Below are positions 25,196 through 33,343 of a stretch of 36,894 nt of DNA, piece after piece. The DNA comes from Rhodospirillaceae bacterium. Its GTDB lineage: Bacteria > Pseudomonadota > Alphaproteobacteria > GCA-2746255. The position numbers and the translations under genes were made by a program. A model generated the notes under the pieces. It was not told the origin of the DNA and did not search any database. It saw only the letters and a program-made list of their open reading frames with translations. Each line of letters opens with the position of its first letter. The first letter of the stretch is position 1. The DNA lies in assembly GCA_002746255.1 (NCBI GenBank), contig NVWO01000002.1, forward strand, positions 117,773 through 154,666, written 5' to 3'.

Positions 25196-26074
25196 TCAGT
25201 CTTCAAGCTTGTAATAATCGGGCTTGCCGGCGGGCCAACATTCCCCCCACAGGCGTTGGCCGGCATCCACATGGACTACATCGCCGGTGATGAACTTGCC
25301 GCTTTCGGCAGCCAGGAAAACAACCGCCTGGGCAACGTCGTGCATGTCGCCGGGGTGTTTCTGGACATTGGCATGGCTGAAGCTTGCGACGCCTTCTTTC
25401 GGATATTGGCGAAAGCCCGGGGTCGAGATGGTGCCCGGCGCAACGCAATTGACGCGAATGCCATAAGGCGCCCATTCGACGGCCATGGACTTTGCCAAAT
25501 TTTCGACGGCGGCTCGTGCCGCGCCGGTGTGGGCAATGCCCGGCATGCCACGGTCGTGGACGGCGATGATGTTGATAATATTTCCCTGCTGTTTTTTGTC
25601 GCGCCAGCGCCGCGCCGCGCGTTGCATCATGTACCAGGTGCCGTTCAGATTCGTATCGACGACCGCCTTCCAGCCCTTGTCTGAAAATTCGATCGCTTCT
25701 TGGGGGAACTGGCCACCGGCGTTGTTGACCAGAACGTCGAGGCGGCCAAAGCGTTCCCAAATTCCATCCATCAGGTTTTCGACCTGGTCCGGGTCGCGAA
25801 TGGACATCAATTGCATGTGCACCTTGGCGCCAAGGGATTCGAAAAATCTGGCGGCGGAGGTAACGCGTTCCTCGTCGCGCCCGCAAATGGCCAGCGTCGC
25901 CCCAAGGCGGGCAAAAAGCGCCGCAATGCTGCGCCCAAGGCCGCTTCCGGCGCCGGAAACCAGCACCACCTTGTCCTTGAAAAGGTCGTTCCGGTACACG
26001 GTCGGCGCGTTGCGCAGGTCCTCGTCGGACTGGCCGATGCGCCAGACATTTGGATCCGATGGTTCTTTCGGCAC
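25196..26074 (-). CDS. Short-chain dehydrogenase/reductase, PECR-like
   Basis: NAD(P)-dependent oxidoreductase of 292 residues. It has the Rossmann motif VSGAGSGLGRSIA (about 39-51), NNAGGQFPQ, the NLNGTWYM segment and a C-terminal AGQRLWGE. The usual YxxxK active site is replaced: the segment reads IAHTGAARAAVENL, so the expected Tyr is Thr and the Lys is Arg. HxGAARA is what I recall of peroxisomal trans-2-enoyl-CoA reductase (PECR) and related dienoyl-CoA reductases, so an enoyl-CoA reductase is plausible. SDRs of similar overall look also occur in acyclic-terpene (atu) clusters as citronellol/citronellal dehydrogenases; that alternative is open. Located between the dehydrogenase (18-base gap) and the thioesterase (4-base gap). 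Confidence 0.85.
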   Translation of the reverse strand: MPKEPSDPNVWRIGQSDEDLRNAPTVYRNDLFKDKVVLVSGAGSGLGRSIAALFARLGATLAICGRDEERVTSAARFFESLGAKVHMQLMSIRDPDQVENLMDGIWERFGRLDVLVNNAGGQFPQEAIEFSDKGWKAVVDTNLNGTWYMMQRAARRWRDKKQQGNIINIIAVHDRGMPGIAHTGAARAAVENLAKSMAVEWAPYGIRVNCVAPGTISTPGFRQYPKEGVASFSHANVQKHPGDMHDVAQAVVFLAAESGKFITGDVVHVDAGQRLWGECWPAGKPDYYKLED

Positions 26075-26092
26075 GGTTGCGTTCCTTCGTTC

Positions 26093-27244
26093 TTAATTCG
26101 TTGCCATTCGCTTTGCGACTTCTTCCAGCATGACTTCCGTCGCGCCGCCGCCGATTGACAGGATGCGAACGTCGCGGAACATGCGTTCGATCGGCGTTTC
26201 GCGAAGATAGCCGGCGCCACCGTGAAATTGCTGGCAGGCGTACAGCACTTCATTTGCAAGCTCGCCGCAAAAGGCTTTCACCATCGAGACTTCTTTGATG
26301 CAGTCGCGCCCCTGGGCGTCCAGCCATGCGGCGTGGTAGACAAGCTGGCGTCCGGCTTCGACTTTGCCGGCCAGTTCGGCAAGTTTCTGGCGGATGGCTT
26401 GTAAGTCGAACAGCACGCCGCCAAAGGCCTTGCGCGTGGTGACGTAATCGAGGGTCAGTTCCAGCGCCTTGTCGCAGGCACCGATGGACATGCCGCCAAG
26501 GACGATGCGTTCGTTCTGAAAATTTTTCATGATGGCGTAGAAGCCTTTGTTTTCCTCGCCGAGAAGGTTTTCGACCGGCACGCGGCAGTCTTCGAAGATC
26601 AGTTCGGCAGTGTCGGAGCACAGCCAGCCCTGTTTCTTCAGGGCGCGTCCGGCGCGAAAGCCCGGCGTTCCCTTTTCGACGATAAACATTGAAATGCCGC
26701 GCGACCCTTTCGCGCTTGGGTCCGTTCGCGCGGCCACAAAGAAAAGGTCGGCGTGGATCCCGTTGGTGATGAACATCTTCGTTCCGTTCAGGACGTAATC
26801 GTTGCCTTCGCGCACGGCGCGCATGCGCAGGCCGGCGACATCGGACCCGGCGTCCGGTTCCGTCACGGCGATGGCCGTAATCCATTCGCCCGTCGTAATT
26901 TTCGGCATGTATTTCGCCATCTGCGCCGCATTGCCGGCGTTGGCCAGATGGGGCGAGCCCATGTCTGTGTGCACCAGAACGGTGGCCGTAAAGCCGCCGA
27001 AGGTGCAGCGGCCAAGTTCTTCGGCAAGAACGGTGGTGGCAAGGGTGTCGAGGTCGGCACCGCCATGTTTTTCGGGGTAAGTGAGGCCGAAAAAGCCAAG
27101 GGCGCCCATCTTGTGGAGTGTCTCGCGGGGGACCATGCCGTCTTCTTCCCACTGCTCGCCAAAGGGTTCGACTTCTTCCACCAGGAAGCGGCGAATTTGC
27201 TCGCGGAAAAGGTCGAGTTCTTCGGTGGCGTAGATGGATTCCAT
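26093..27244 (-). CDS. Acyl-CoA dehydrogenase
   Basis: FAD-dependent alpha,beta-dehydrogenase of acyl-CoA thioesters that passes electrons to ETF; 383 residues. Features are the helical N-terminus, ITAIAVTEPDAGSDVAGLRMRA (flavin/substrate signature), TKMFITNG, and the C-terminal QQFHGGAGYLRETPIERMFRDVRILSIGGGATEVM. The usual C-terminal catalytic Glu (in YEGT) is Gly here (IGGGATEV). A Glu is instead present at residue 245 in NERIVLGG, where isovaleryl-CoA and long-chain acyl-CoA dehydrogenases keep their base. This fits a branched-chain or long-chain substrate. It follows the biotin carboxylase after 21 bases. Confidence 0.92.
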   Translation of the reverse strand: MESIYATEELDLFREQIRRFLVEEVEPFGEQWEEDGMVPRETLHKMGALGFFGLTYPEKHGGADLDTLATTVLAEELGRCTFGGFTATVLVHTDMGSPHLANAGNAAQMAKYMPKITTGEWITAIAVTEPDAGSDVAGLRMRAVREGNDYVLNGTKMFITNGIHADLFFVAARTDPSAKGSRGISMFIVEKGTPGFRAGRALKKQGWLCSDTAELIFEDCRVPVENLLGEENKGFYAIMKNFQNERIVLGGMSIGACDKALELTLDYVTTRKAFGGVLFDLQAIRQKLAELAGKVEAGRQLVYHAAWLDAQGRDCIKEVSMVKAFCGELANEVLYACQQFHGGAGYLRETPIERMFRDVRILSIGGGATEVMLEEVAKRMATN

Positions 27245-27265
27245 GGCCGGGCCTGCTCTGTGGGG

Positions 27266-29278
27266 TTATTCGGCTATTTTTTCTTCGGGGCCGATCTCGA
27301 CGAGGGGGGCTTTGTGCGCGACGGTGGCACCCTGTTTGCAATGGACGTCTTCGACGATGCCATCTGTTTCGGCGACCAGATTGTGGACCAGCTTCATGGC
27401 TTCCATGACAACCAGAACGTCACCCGTTTTTACGCGGTCCCCCTTCGTGATGGAAAGGGCCGTGATCAGCCCCGGCATGGGCGCGTAAAGGGTGTGGTGG
27501 GTTGTTTGCGGGGCGCTGGCGCTCTGTTCGGCGGCAAGGTGGGATTCCAGCGTGAAGACGGTGTTGTGACCATCGCCGGCGATGACGATTTGATCTTCGG
27601 TAATAACGGCGCGAAATTCGTGCCGTTCGCCATCCATCCACAGACATATTCGATTGTCGGGCAGCCGTTTGGCGCGGACATCGACGCTTTGCTCGCCCCG
27701 GGTGACGTAATAATTGCCGTCATGGCCGGCGATTTTGACGTCTTCGGCCGCGTCCTGGCGTTGCAGGCGCAGATGGGTCACGCCGGGGTTGATGCTTTGG
27801 TCCATCACCCGCCAGGGGCCAAGGGATTGCCAGGGGGACGCGGCGTTTGTGCCGGGCTCCGGTGCGCCGGTTTCCACATGCAGCACATAGGCAATGCCGG
27901 CCAGAACTGCGTCTGCCTCTGCCGGGGCCTCTTTCCAGCCATCGGGAAAGCTTTCGACCAGAAACCGGGTCGTCAGGGGTCGTTCCGAAAAATTCGGATG
28001 CGCCAGCACGTCGCCCAGAAAGGCGATGTTCGTCGTCACCCCGGCCAGGGCGTAATTGGCAAGGGCGGCGATTAAACGCTGGCGGGCCTCCTCGCGGTCT
28101 TTGCCATGGGCAATCACCTTGGCCAGCATCGGGTCGTACCAGGGCATGACCTCGCTGCCTGCGGCAACGCCGCTATCGACGCGCACGCCGTCGCCTTGGG
28201 GTTCGTCATAGAGATACACCGGGCCGATCTCGGGGCGGAAATTATCGGCCGGGGCTTCGGCGTTTATGCGCGCCTCAATCGCCCAGCCGGAAACGGCAAG
28301 GTCGCTTTGTGCGAAGGGGATAGCGTCGCCCGTGGCGATCCCGATCTGTAATGCGACAAGGTCCAGGCCGGTGATCATTTCCGTCACCGGATGTTCGACC
28401 TGAAGGCGCGTGTTCATTTCCAGGAAATAGGCTTCGCCGGTGTCCTCGTCATAAAGAAATTCGATCGTGCCGAGGGAATCATAGCCAATGGCCTTGGTGA
28501 TACGAATGGCGTAATCGAAAAGCGCCGCGCGCATTTTTTCGTCCAGAAAACCTGCCGGGGCTTCTTCGATGATTTTCTGATGGCGGCGCTGGATGGAACA
28601 TTCCCGTTCGAACAGGTGAACGACGTTTCCATGCTTATCGCCGGCGACCTGCACTTCAATGTGGCGCGGGTTGAGGATTGCTTTTTCCAGCAGGATGGTT
28701 TCGTCACCAAAGGCGGCTTTTGCTTCCTGGCGTGCGAGCGACAGGGTTTCCAGAAAGGTTTTTTCGTCTTCAACCAGGCGCATGCCCTTGCCGCCGCCAC
28801 CGGCCGAGGCCTTGATGAAAACCGGGAAGCCGATACGCTTTGCCGCTTTTTGCAACGTGGCACCGTCCTGGGTTCCGTAATGGCCGGGGACGACCGGGAC
28901 CCCGGCTTCCTCGGCGATTTTCTTCGCTTCGACCTTCGACCCCATTTTTTGTATGACGTCGGCCTTCGGCCCGACGAAGCCGATGTTCGCCTCCGCGCAG
29001 GCCTGGGCCAGGGCGGGGCTTTCGGCCAGAAAGCCATAGCCGGGATGGATGGCGTCCGCGTTCGCCCGCTTTGCCGCTTTTAGAATAGCGTCGATGTTGA
29101 GATAGCTGGCCGCCGCTTCCTTAGGGCCGATGCAATAGGCTTTGTCGGCAAGGCGCACGTGGAGTGCGTCGGCGTCGGCCTCGGAATAGGTGACGGCGGT
29201 GCGAATGCCAAGCTTTTGACAAGTCTTCAGGATGCGAACGGCAATTTCGCCCCGGTTGGCGATCAGCAGGCATTTCAT
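27266..29278 (-). CDS. Acyl-CoA carboxylase biotin carboxylase/BCCP subunit (MCC/GCC/PCC type)
   Basis: Alpha subunit (670 residues) of a biotin-dependent acyl-CoA carboxylase. Residues 1-450 form biotin carboxylase: start KCLLIANRGEIAVRI, ATP-grasp loop KASAGGGGKGM, HIEVQVAGD, ERECSIQRRHQKIIEE, EMNTRLQVEHPVTEM. After a bridging domain, the C-terminal BCCP domain has the biotin Lys629 in MEAMKL; Leu replaces the usual Met after the Lys, a variation known in MCC-type proteins. The ATG at 29278 has AAGGA 9 bases upstream and overlaps the hydratase stop as ATGA; a GTG 7 codons upstream is less likely. The partner is the carboxyltransferase at 30-31.7 kb. The dehydrogenase and hydratase neighbours favour a 3-methylcrotonyl- or geranyl-CoA-like substrate over propionyl-CoA. 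Confidence 0.9.
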   Translation of the reverse strand: MKCLLIANRGEIAVRILKTCQKLGIRTAVTYSEADADALHVRLADKAYCIGPKEAAASYLNIDAILKAAKRANADAIHPGYGFLAESPALAQACAEANIGFVGPKADVIQKMGSKVEAKKIAEEAGVPVVPGHYGTQDGATLQKAAKRIGFPVFIKASAGGGGKGMRLVEDEKTFLETLSLARQEAKAAFGDETILLEKAILNPRHIEVQVAGDKHGNVVHLFERECSIQRRHQKIIEEAPAGFLDEKMRAALFDYAIRITKAIGYDSLGTIEFLYDEDTGEAYFLEMNTRLQVEHPVTEMITGLDLVALQIGIATGDAIPFAQSDLAVSGWAIEARINAEAPADNFRPEIGPVYLYDEPQGDGVRVDSGVAAGSEVMPWYDPMLAKVIAHGKDREEARQRLIAALANYALAGVTTNIAFLGDVLAHPNFSERPLTTRFLVESFPDGWKEAPAEADAVLAGIAYVLHVETGAPEPGTNAASPWQSLGPWRVMDQSINPGVTHLRLQRQDAAEDVKIAGHDGNYYVTRGEQSVDVRAKRLPDNRICLWMDGERHEFRAVITEDQIVIAGDGHNTVFTLESHLAAEQSASAPQTTHHTLYAPMPGLITALSITKGDRVKTGDVLVVMEAMKLVHNLVAETDGIVEDVHCKQGATVAHKAPLVEIGPEEKIAE

Positions 29279-30072
29279 TGTTTTTTTCCTTTTCGCCACC
29301 AGGGGGCCTGTTTGTTCAGGAAGGCGGCAATTCCTTGCTGGCCCTCCTCGGTTTCCCAGGCATCGGCAAGCGCGTTCAGCGTGTAATCGCGGTTTTCTTT
29401 ATGGTCGTGCGCGGCCACGAAATGGACCAGCCGTTTTGTCGCGGCAATCGCGCCCGGCGCGGCCTGTAAAAATTCCGCGACCTCTTTTTCGATCGCCGCG
29501 TCCAGATCTTCCGGGGCCACCACCTGGCTTAGAAGGTTCAGCCCATGGGCTTCCTCGGCGGAGAAAAGCCGGCCGCTGAAAAAAACCGTGCGTGCATTTC
29601 CTGGGCCCATCCGCCGTACGACATAGGGCGAAATGGTCGCCGGTATAAGGCCGAGGCGCACTTCCGTCAGGCCAAAGCGGGCGGTGTTGACGCCGATGGC
29701 AAGGTCGCAGACGGACATCATGCCCGTGCCGCCGCCATAGGCGGACCCGTTGATCCGCCCGATCACGGGTTTTGGCAGGCTGTCCAATTCGTAAAGCATG
29801 TCGGCAAGTTCACCGGCCTCCTTGATGCGGCCTTTGCGCGTCATGGCGGCATTGGCCTCCATCCAGCGCAAATCGCCACCGGCACAGAAACTTTTTCCCT
29901 CGCCCGTCAACACGACGACACGGATTTTCTGGTCCCCGGCGATGTTGCGTACCGCGTCCCGCATTTCGGCGATCAGCGCTTTGTTCATTGCGTTGTGAAC
30001 GTCCGGGCGTGCAAGCGTCACCTGGCAGACGCCACGGTCGTCGGTTGCAACTTTGAGCGTTTCGTAAACCAT
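29275..30072 (-). CDS. Enoyl-CoA hydratase, methylglutaconyl-CoA hydratase-like
   Basis: Crotonase-fold protein, 265 residues. The oxyanion region reads SFCAGGDLRWME and the second GSAYGGGTGMMSVCDLAI. Classic crotonases have two catalytic Glu; here the first position is Gly (YGGGTG) and only the second is present (LTEVRLGLIPATISPYV). That single-Glu pattern with the IPATISPYVV stretch is what I know from 3-methylglutaconyl-CoA and isohexenylglutaconyl-CoA hydratases (LiuC, AtuE). This agrees with its place between the two carboxylase subunits, where it would hydrate the carboxylated enoyl-CoA. Gaps: 6 bases after the carboxyltransferase, 4-base overlap with the biotin carboxylase. Confidence 0.88.
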   Translation of the reverse strand: MVYETLKVATDDRGVCQVTLARPDVHNAMNKALIAEMRDAVRNIAGDQKIRVVVLTGEGKSFCAGGDLRWMEANAAMTRKGRIKEAGELADMLYELDSLPKPVIGRINGSAYGGGTGMMSVCDLAIGVNTARFGLTEVRLGLIPATISPYVVRRMGPGNARTVFFSGRLFSAEEAHGLNLLSQVVAPEDLDAAIEKEVAEFLQAAPGAIAATKRLVHFVAAHDHKENRDYTLNALADAWETEEGQQGIAAFLNKQAPWWRKGKKQ

Positions 30073-30078
30073 GTTCTC

Positions 30079-31680
30079 TTACATCCGGTAGACGGGGTGA
30101 TAGCCCGTCTCGGGTTCAAGCGCGTCGCCAAGGGCCAGGCACAGGCCCAGCGTGTCGCGCGTCTTCGTCGGTTCGATCAGGCCGTCGTCCCAGACCCGCG
30201 CCGTGATGTGATAGGGGTCGCCCTGTTTGGCATAAAGCGCCTGGGTGCGTTCGGCGATGTCATCCAGTTCCTTCTGAGTCACCTTGCCGCCGCCGATGCC
30301 TGCTTTTTTGACTTCCGTCATGACGACGACGGCGGTGTCGCCGGCCATCGTCGCGATGTAGGACGTGGGCCAGGTGAACAGGAAGTTCGGCATCAGGCCT
30401 GCGCCGCACATTCCGTAATTTCCGGCACCGCAGGAATTGCTGACGATGACGGAATATTTCGGCACGCGCGCATTGGCGACGGCGTAAACAAGCTTCGAGC
30501 TGTGTTTCGCGATGCCACCTTCCTCGGCCTCCCGGCCAACGATAAAGCCGGTGACGTTGTGCAGGAACAGCAATGGAATGTTCCGCTGACAGCATTTTTC
30601 AATGAAATGGGCGCCCTTTAGCGCGCAATCGGCAAACAGGATGCCGTTGTTGGCGAGGATGCCGACGGGATAGCCGTGCAGATGGGCAATCCCGCAAATC
30701 AGTTCTTCGCCGAAATGCGGTTTGAAGTCCTCAAAGTCGCTGTCGTCCACCAGGCGGGCAATGACTTCGTACATGTCAAAACCTTTTTTGCGGTCCTTCG
30801 GCACGATGCCAAGCAATTCGTCTGCCGGATAACGTGGCGGCTTCGTGGGCTGCTTTTTTGCATGGGCCGGCCGCGTCCAGTTCAGTCGGGCGATGGTGGC
30901 GCGCAATTTCCCCAGGGCTTCCGGTTCGCTGTCGGCAAAATCGTCGGAAACGCCGGAAACCCGTGTGTGCATGTCGGCGCCGCCCAGGGCTTCCGGATCG
31001 ACGATTTCTTTGATGGCCGCTTTCACAATCGGCGGGCCACCCAGAAAAATGCGGCCCGATCCCCGGACCATGACGACATAATCGCAAAGAACCGGAATGT
31101 ACGCGCCGCCCGCCGTCGAACCACCGAAGACGGCGGCAAGCTGCGTCAGCCCCTGGCCGGACAGGCGGGCCTGCAAATAGAAGGTATGGCCGAAATGCCG
31201 CGGGCCCGAGAAGACTTCGTCCTGATGGGGCAGGAAGGCGCCGCCGCTGTCGACAAGGTAGATGACCGGCAATTTGTTCTGCAACGCAATTTCCTGGGCG
31301 CGGATATGTTTTGTCACCGTTTCCGGGAAGAAGGTGCCGCCTTTGACGGTGGGGTCATTGGCAATGATGACGCAGGGCGTTCCGGCAACGATGCCGATGC
31401 CGGTGACGATGGTCGCACCCTGGGCGGCGTTGTCGTATTTTCCCCAGGCGGCGAGGGTTGAAAGTTCCAGAAAAGGCGTGTGGGGATCAATCAGCATGTT
31501 GATCCGCTCGCGGGGAAGAAATTTATTGCGCGAACGGTTGCGCGCGATCTGGCGATCGCGGCCGCCATCAACGGCGTGCGCCTGGCGTTCGCGAAGGGTT
31601 TGAATCCTTTCCTCATAGAACGCCTTGTTTTCCAGGAAGGCTTCCGAGGCTGTGTCGATTTTTGATGCAATCAATGCCAT
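30079..31680 (-). CDS. Acyl-CoA carboxylase carboxyltransferase subunit (MCC/GCC type)
   Basis: Beta subunit of the biotin-dependent carboxylase, 533 residues, two crotonase-like halves. Landmarks are IANDPTVKGGTFFPETVTKHIRAQ, LPVIYLVDSGGAFLPHQDEVF, FGGSTAGGAYIPVL, GRIFLGGPPIVKAA, LGGADMHTRVSGVSDDFA, GFIVGREAEEGGIAKHSSKLVYAVANARVP, and SCGAGNYGMCGAGLMPNF. The layout matches 3-methylcrotonyl-CoA and geranyl-CoA carboxylase beta subunits rather than propionyl-CoA carboxylase. The segment following the first half (SGPRHFGHTFYLQARLSGQGL) differs from the textbook MCC versions I recall, so the substrate is left open. First catabolic gene after tetR (70-base gap), with only a weak GGAAA site before the ATG. 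Confidence 0.9.
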   Translation of the reverse strand: MALIASKIDTASEAFLENKAFYEERIQTLRERQAHAVDGGRDRQIARNRSRNKFLPRERINMLIDPHTPFLELSTLAAWGKYDNAAQGATIVTGIGIVAGTPCVIIANDPTVKGGTFFPETVTKHIRAQEIALQNKLPVIYLVDSGGAFLPHQDEVFSGPRHFGHTFYLQARLSGQGLTQLAAVFGGSTAGGAYIPVLCDYVVMVRGSGRIFLGGPPIVKAAIKEIVDPEALGGADMHTRVSGVSDDFADSEPEALGKLRATIARLNWTRPAHAKKQPTKPPRYPADELLGIVPKDRKKGFDMYEVIARLVDDSDFEDFKPHFGEELICGIAHLHGYPVGILANNGILFADCALKGAHFIEKCCQRNIPLLFLHNVTGFIVGREAEEGGIAKHSSKLVYAVANARVPKYSVIVSNSCGAGNYGMCGAGLMPNFLFTWPTSYIATMAGDTAVVVMTEVKKAGIGGGKVTQKELDDIAERTQALYAKQGDPYHITARVWDDGLIEPTKTRDTLGLCLALGDALEPETGYHPVYRM

Positions 31681-31750
31681 TCGCTTTTCCGTCGTCGGGT
31701 CTGTTGCGGGGGCGCCCGGAGAGGGCTGGGTGGATCTTGCATTTGCGTTG

Positions 31751-32374
31751 TCATCCCGTTCCCGCTGGCTGAATGCCGTTCATGAGGATGTCTGTATACG
31801 CCTCGGCAAGGGTCTCGATCTTCTCCCGGCCAGGTTGGTACCATTCGATTGTCCAGTTCATGGCACCGAAAACAAGGGCCTGCAAGGCTGTTAGATTGAT
31901 GTTGCCCCGGACCGCGCCGGCTTTTTGCGCGCGGTGGTACAAATCGGCCCAGTAATCTTCATAGGCCCGGCGAATTTTCATGTGACGGTTGCGAATGTGT
32001 TCGGGGGCCTGGCTAAAGACGCGAACATTTGCTGACATGTAATCGCCGTGCTGAACAAGCGAAGCCAGGTGGGCCCCTATGGCGACGTGAAAACGCTCGC
32101 GCCAGGAGGCGTTTTCGGCCATGTTTTCGACCTTGTGGCGAACGTCTTTAAAGACGGCTTCGATGCCGATGTCGAGGACCGCTTCGAGAATCTGTTCCTT
32201 TGAATCAAAATGGTAATAGACGCTGCCGGCCTTCATGCCGACGGCGCTGGCGATGTCGCGCAGCGTCGTTGCGTAATAGCCCTTCTGGCGGAAAAGCGCC
32301 GCGGCGGCGCCCAGTATTTCCTGCCGCGAGATGGCGGATTTGCGGGCCGGGCTGGGGGCAGCGGTTGCCATCAT
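31751..32374 (-). CDS. TetR/AcrR family transcriptional regulator
   Basis: Repressor-type regulator, 207 residues. The N-terminal helix-turn-helix domain (about residues 15-62) reads RQEILGAAAALFRQKGYYATTLRDIASAVGMKAGSVYYHFDSKEQIL, a textbook TetR pattern. The C-terminal ligand domain is helical with aromatic residues (MNWTIEWYQPG), similar to regulators of acyl-CoA catabolism. Two adjacent ATGs (32374, 32371) could start it. It heads the leftward operon and is divergent from badI. A palindrome over its own predicted -10 box suggests autorepression and joint control of both arms. The inducer is probably a pathway acyl-CoA (inference). Confidence 0.92.
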   Translation of the reverse strand: MMATAAPSPARKSAISRQEILGAAAALFRQKGYYATTLRDIASAVGMKAGSVYYHFDSKEQILEAVLDIGIEAVFKDVRHKVENMAENASWRERFHVAIGAHLASLVQHGDYMSANVRVFSQAPEHIRNRHMKIRRAYEDYWADLYHRAQKAGAVRGNINLTALQALVFGAMNWTIEWYQPGREKIETLAEAYTDILMNGIQPAGTG

Positions 32375-32402
32375 TTTTGTTTGCTTTTCACTTTTTTTCT
32401 AA

Positions 32403-32416
32403 CTAGCATTAGCTAG
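32403..32416. promoter_or_regulatory. Palindromic operator candidate between tetR and badI
   Basis: CTAGC (32403-32407), spacer ATTA, GCTAG (32412-32416): perfect 5-bp arms. It is 29 bases upstream of the tetR start and covers the predicted -10 box of tetR. Size and position are typical for TetR-family operators. I saw no second copy elsewhere in the window. Confidence 0.6.
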
Positions 32417-32439
32417 GCTTTTGCGCGCGGGCCTGTCAA
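32410..32439 (-). promoter_or_regulatory. Predicted promoter of the tetR operon
   Basis: On the minus strand a perfect -35 TTGACA (32439-32434), 18-base spacer and TAGCTA (32415-32410). The -10 is poor, but it overlaps the palindrome, which fits a repressed promoter. No clear promoter was seen in the 70 bases between tetR and the carboxyltransferase, so one transcript may cover all eight genes. Confidence 0.45.
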
Positions 32440-32560
32440 GCTTACCGTTCTGCATTTGATAAAAAAACAGCTGAAAAACTGGCTTTTTTGGCGATTTATC
32501 GTGGCGGTTATGCTGGCGGTGCTGGTGCAATTAGAACAAGGACGGGGAAGGGCAGCCATT

Positions 32561-33343
32561 ATGGCCTATGAAGACATTCTCTACGAAGTAAAAGAAGGCG
32601 TTGCGCGGATTACCATCAACCGCCCGGACAAAATGAACGCGTTTCGGGCGCAGACCGTAGACGAACTTTTGGACGCCTTTGCGGATGCCAGCTGGAACCG
32701 TGACGTCGGTGTCATTGTGCTCGCCGGGGCGGGCGACCGCGCGTTCTGTACCGGCGGCGACCAGTCGGGTCATAGCGGCAGTTACGGGGCCAAGGGCACG
32801 CTCGGCATGCAGATCGAACAATTGCAGGCGGCGATCCGCCTCGCGCCGCAGCCGGTTATCGCCCGGGTTCAGGGGTACGCCATCGGCGGTGGCAACGTAC
32901 TTGCCCTGCTGTGCGATTTAACGATTGCTTCGGACAAGGCGCAATTCGGCCAGGTGGGGCCGAAGGTGGGTTCTGTCGATCCCGGCTATGGGACCGCCTA
33001 TCTTGCCCGGGCCGTTGGCGAGAAGAAGGCGCGTGAAATCTGGTATCTTTGTCGGCGCTACAAGGCCGATGAGGCCTGCGCGATGGGCCTGGCAAACGTT
33101 GTTGTACCCCATGACAAGCTGGATGAAGAGGTTGCCACGTGGTGCACCGAGATTCTGGAAAAAAGCCCAACGGCCCTTGCCATTGCCAAGCGATCCTTTA
33201 ATGCCGATACGGACCACATCGGCGGCATTGGCAATCTGGGCATGCAGGCGCTTGCCCTTTACTACGATACCGATGAATCCCGCGAGGGCGTGAATGCGTT
33301 TATGGAAAAGCGCAAGCCTGATTTCCGCAAATTCGTTAAGTAA
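32561..33343 (+). CDS. badI: 2-ketocyclohexanecarboxyl-CoA hydrolase-like protein (BadI/MenB group)
   Basis: Crotonase-fold enzyme, 260 residues. BadI of Rhodopseudomonas palustris opens the ring of 2-ketocyclohexanecarboxyl-CoA to give pimelyl-CoA in cyclohexanecarboxylate and anaerobic benzoate breakdown. The sequence tracks BadI as I recall it nearly throughout: INRPDKMNAFR, LAGAGDRAFCTGGDQSGH, VQGYAIGGGN, FGQVGPKVGSVDPGYG, EKKAREIWYLCRRY, and the ending YYDTDESREGVNA with EKRKPDFRKF. The last segment and KMNAFR separate it from MenB. The ATG at 32561 follows a GGGAAGGG stretch; an in-frame TTG at 32456 would add an unlikely hydrophobic leader. It is followed by the acyl-CoA synthetase and is divergent from tetR. 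No badH or aliA/aliB genes accompany it, so the true substrate may differ. Confidence 0.82.
   Translation: MAYEDILYEVKEGVARITINRPDKMNAFRAQTVDELLDAFADASWNRDVGVIVLAGAGDRAFCTGGDQSGHSGSYGAKGTLGMQIEQLQAAIRLAPQPVIARVQGYAIGGGNVLALLCDLTIASDKAQFGQVGPKVGSVDPGYGTAYLARAVGEKKAREIWYLCRRYKADEACAMGLANVVVPHDKLDEEVATWCTEILEKSPTALAIAKRSFNADTDHIGGIGNLGMQALALYYDTDESREGVNAFMEKRKPDFRKFVK

Noticed and set aside
26753-28075. 440-codon plus-strand frame across the dehydrogenase and carboxylase genes
   Set aside because: It spans the junction of two well-identified minus-strand genes and has no recognisable domain.
32456-32560. In-frame TTG extension giving badI a hydrophobic N-terminal leader
   Set aside because: BadI-type enzymes are cytoplasmic; the ATG at 32561 fits the family start and has a purine-rich ribosome site.
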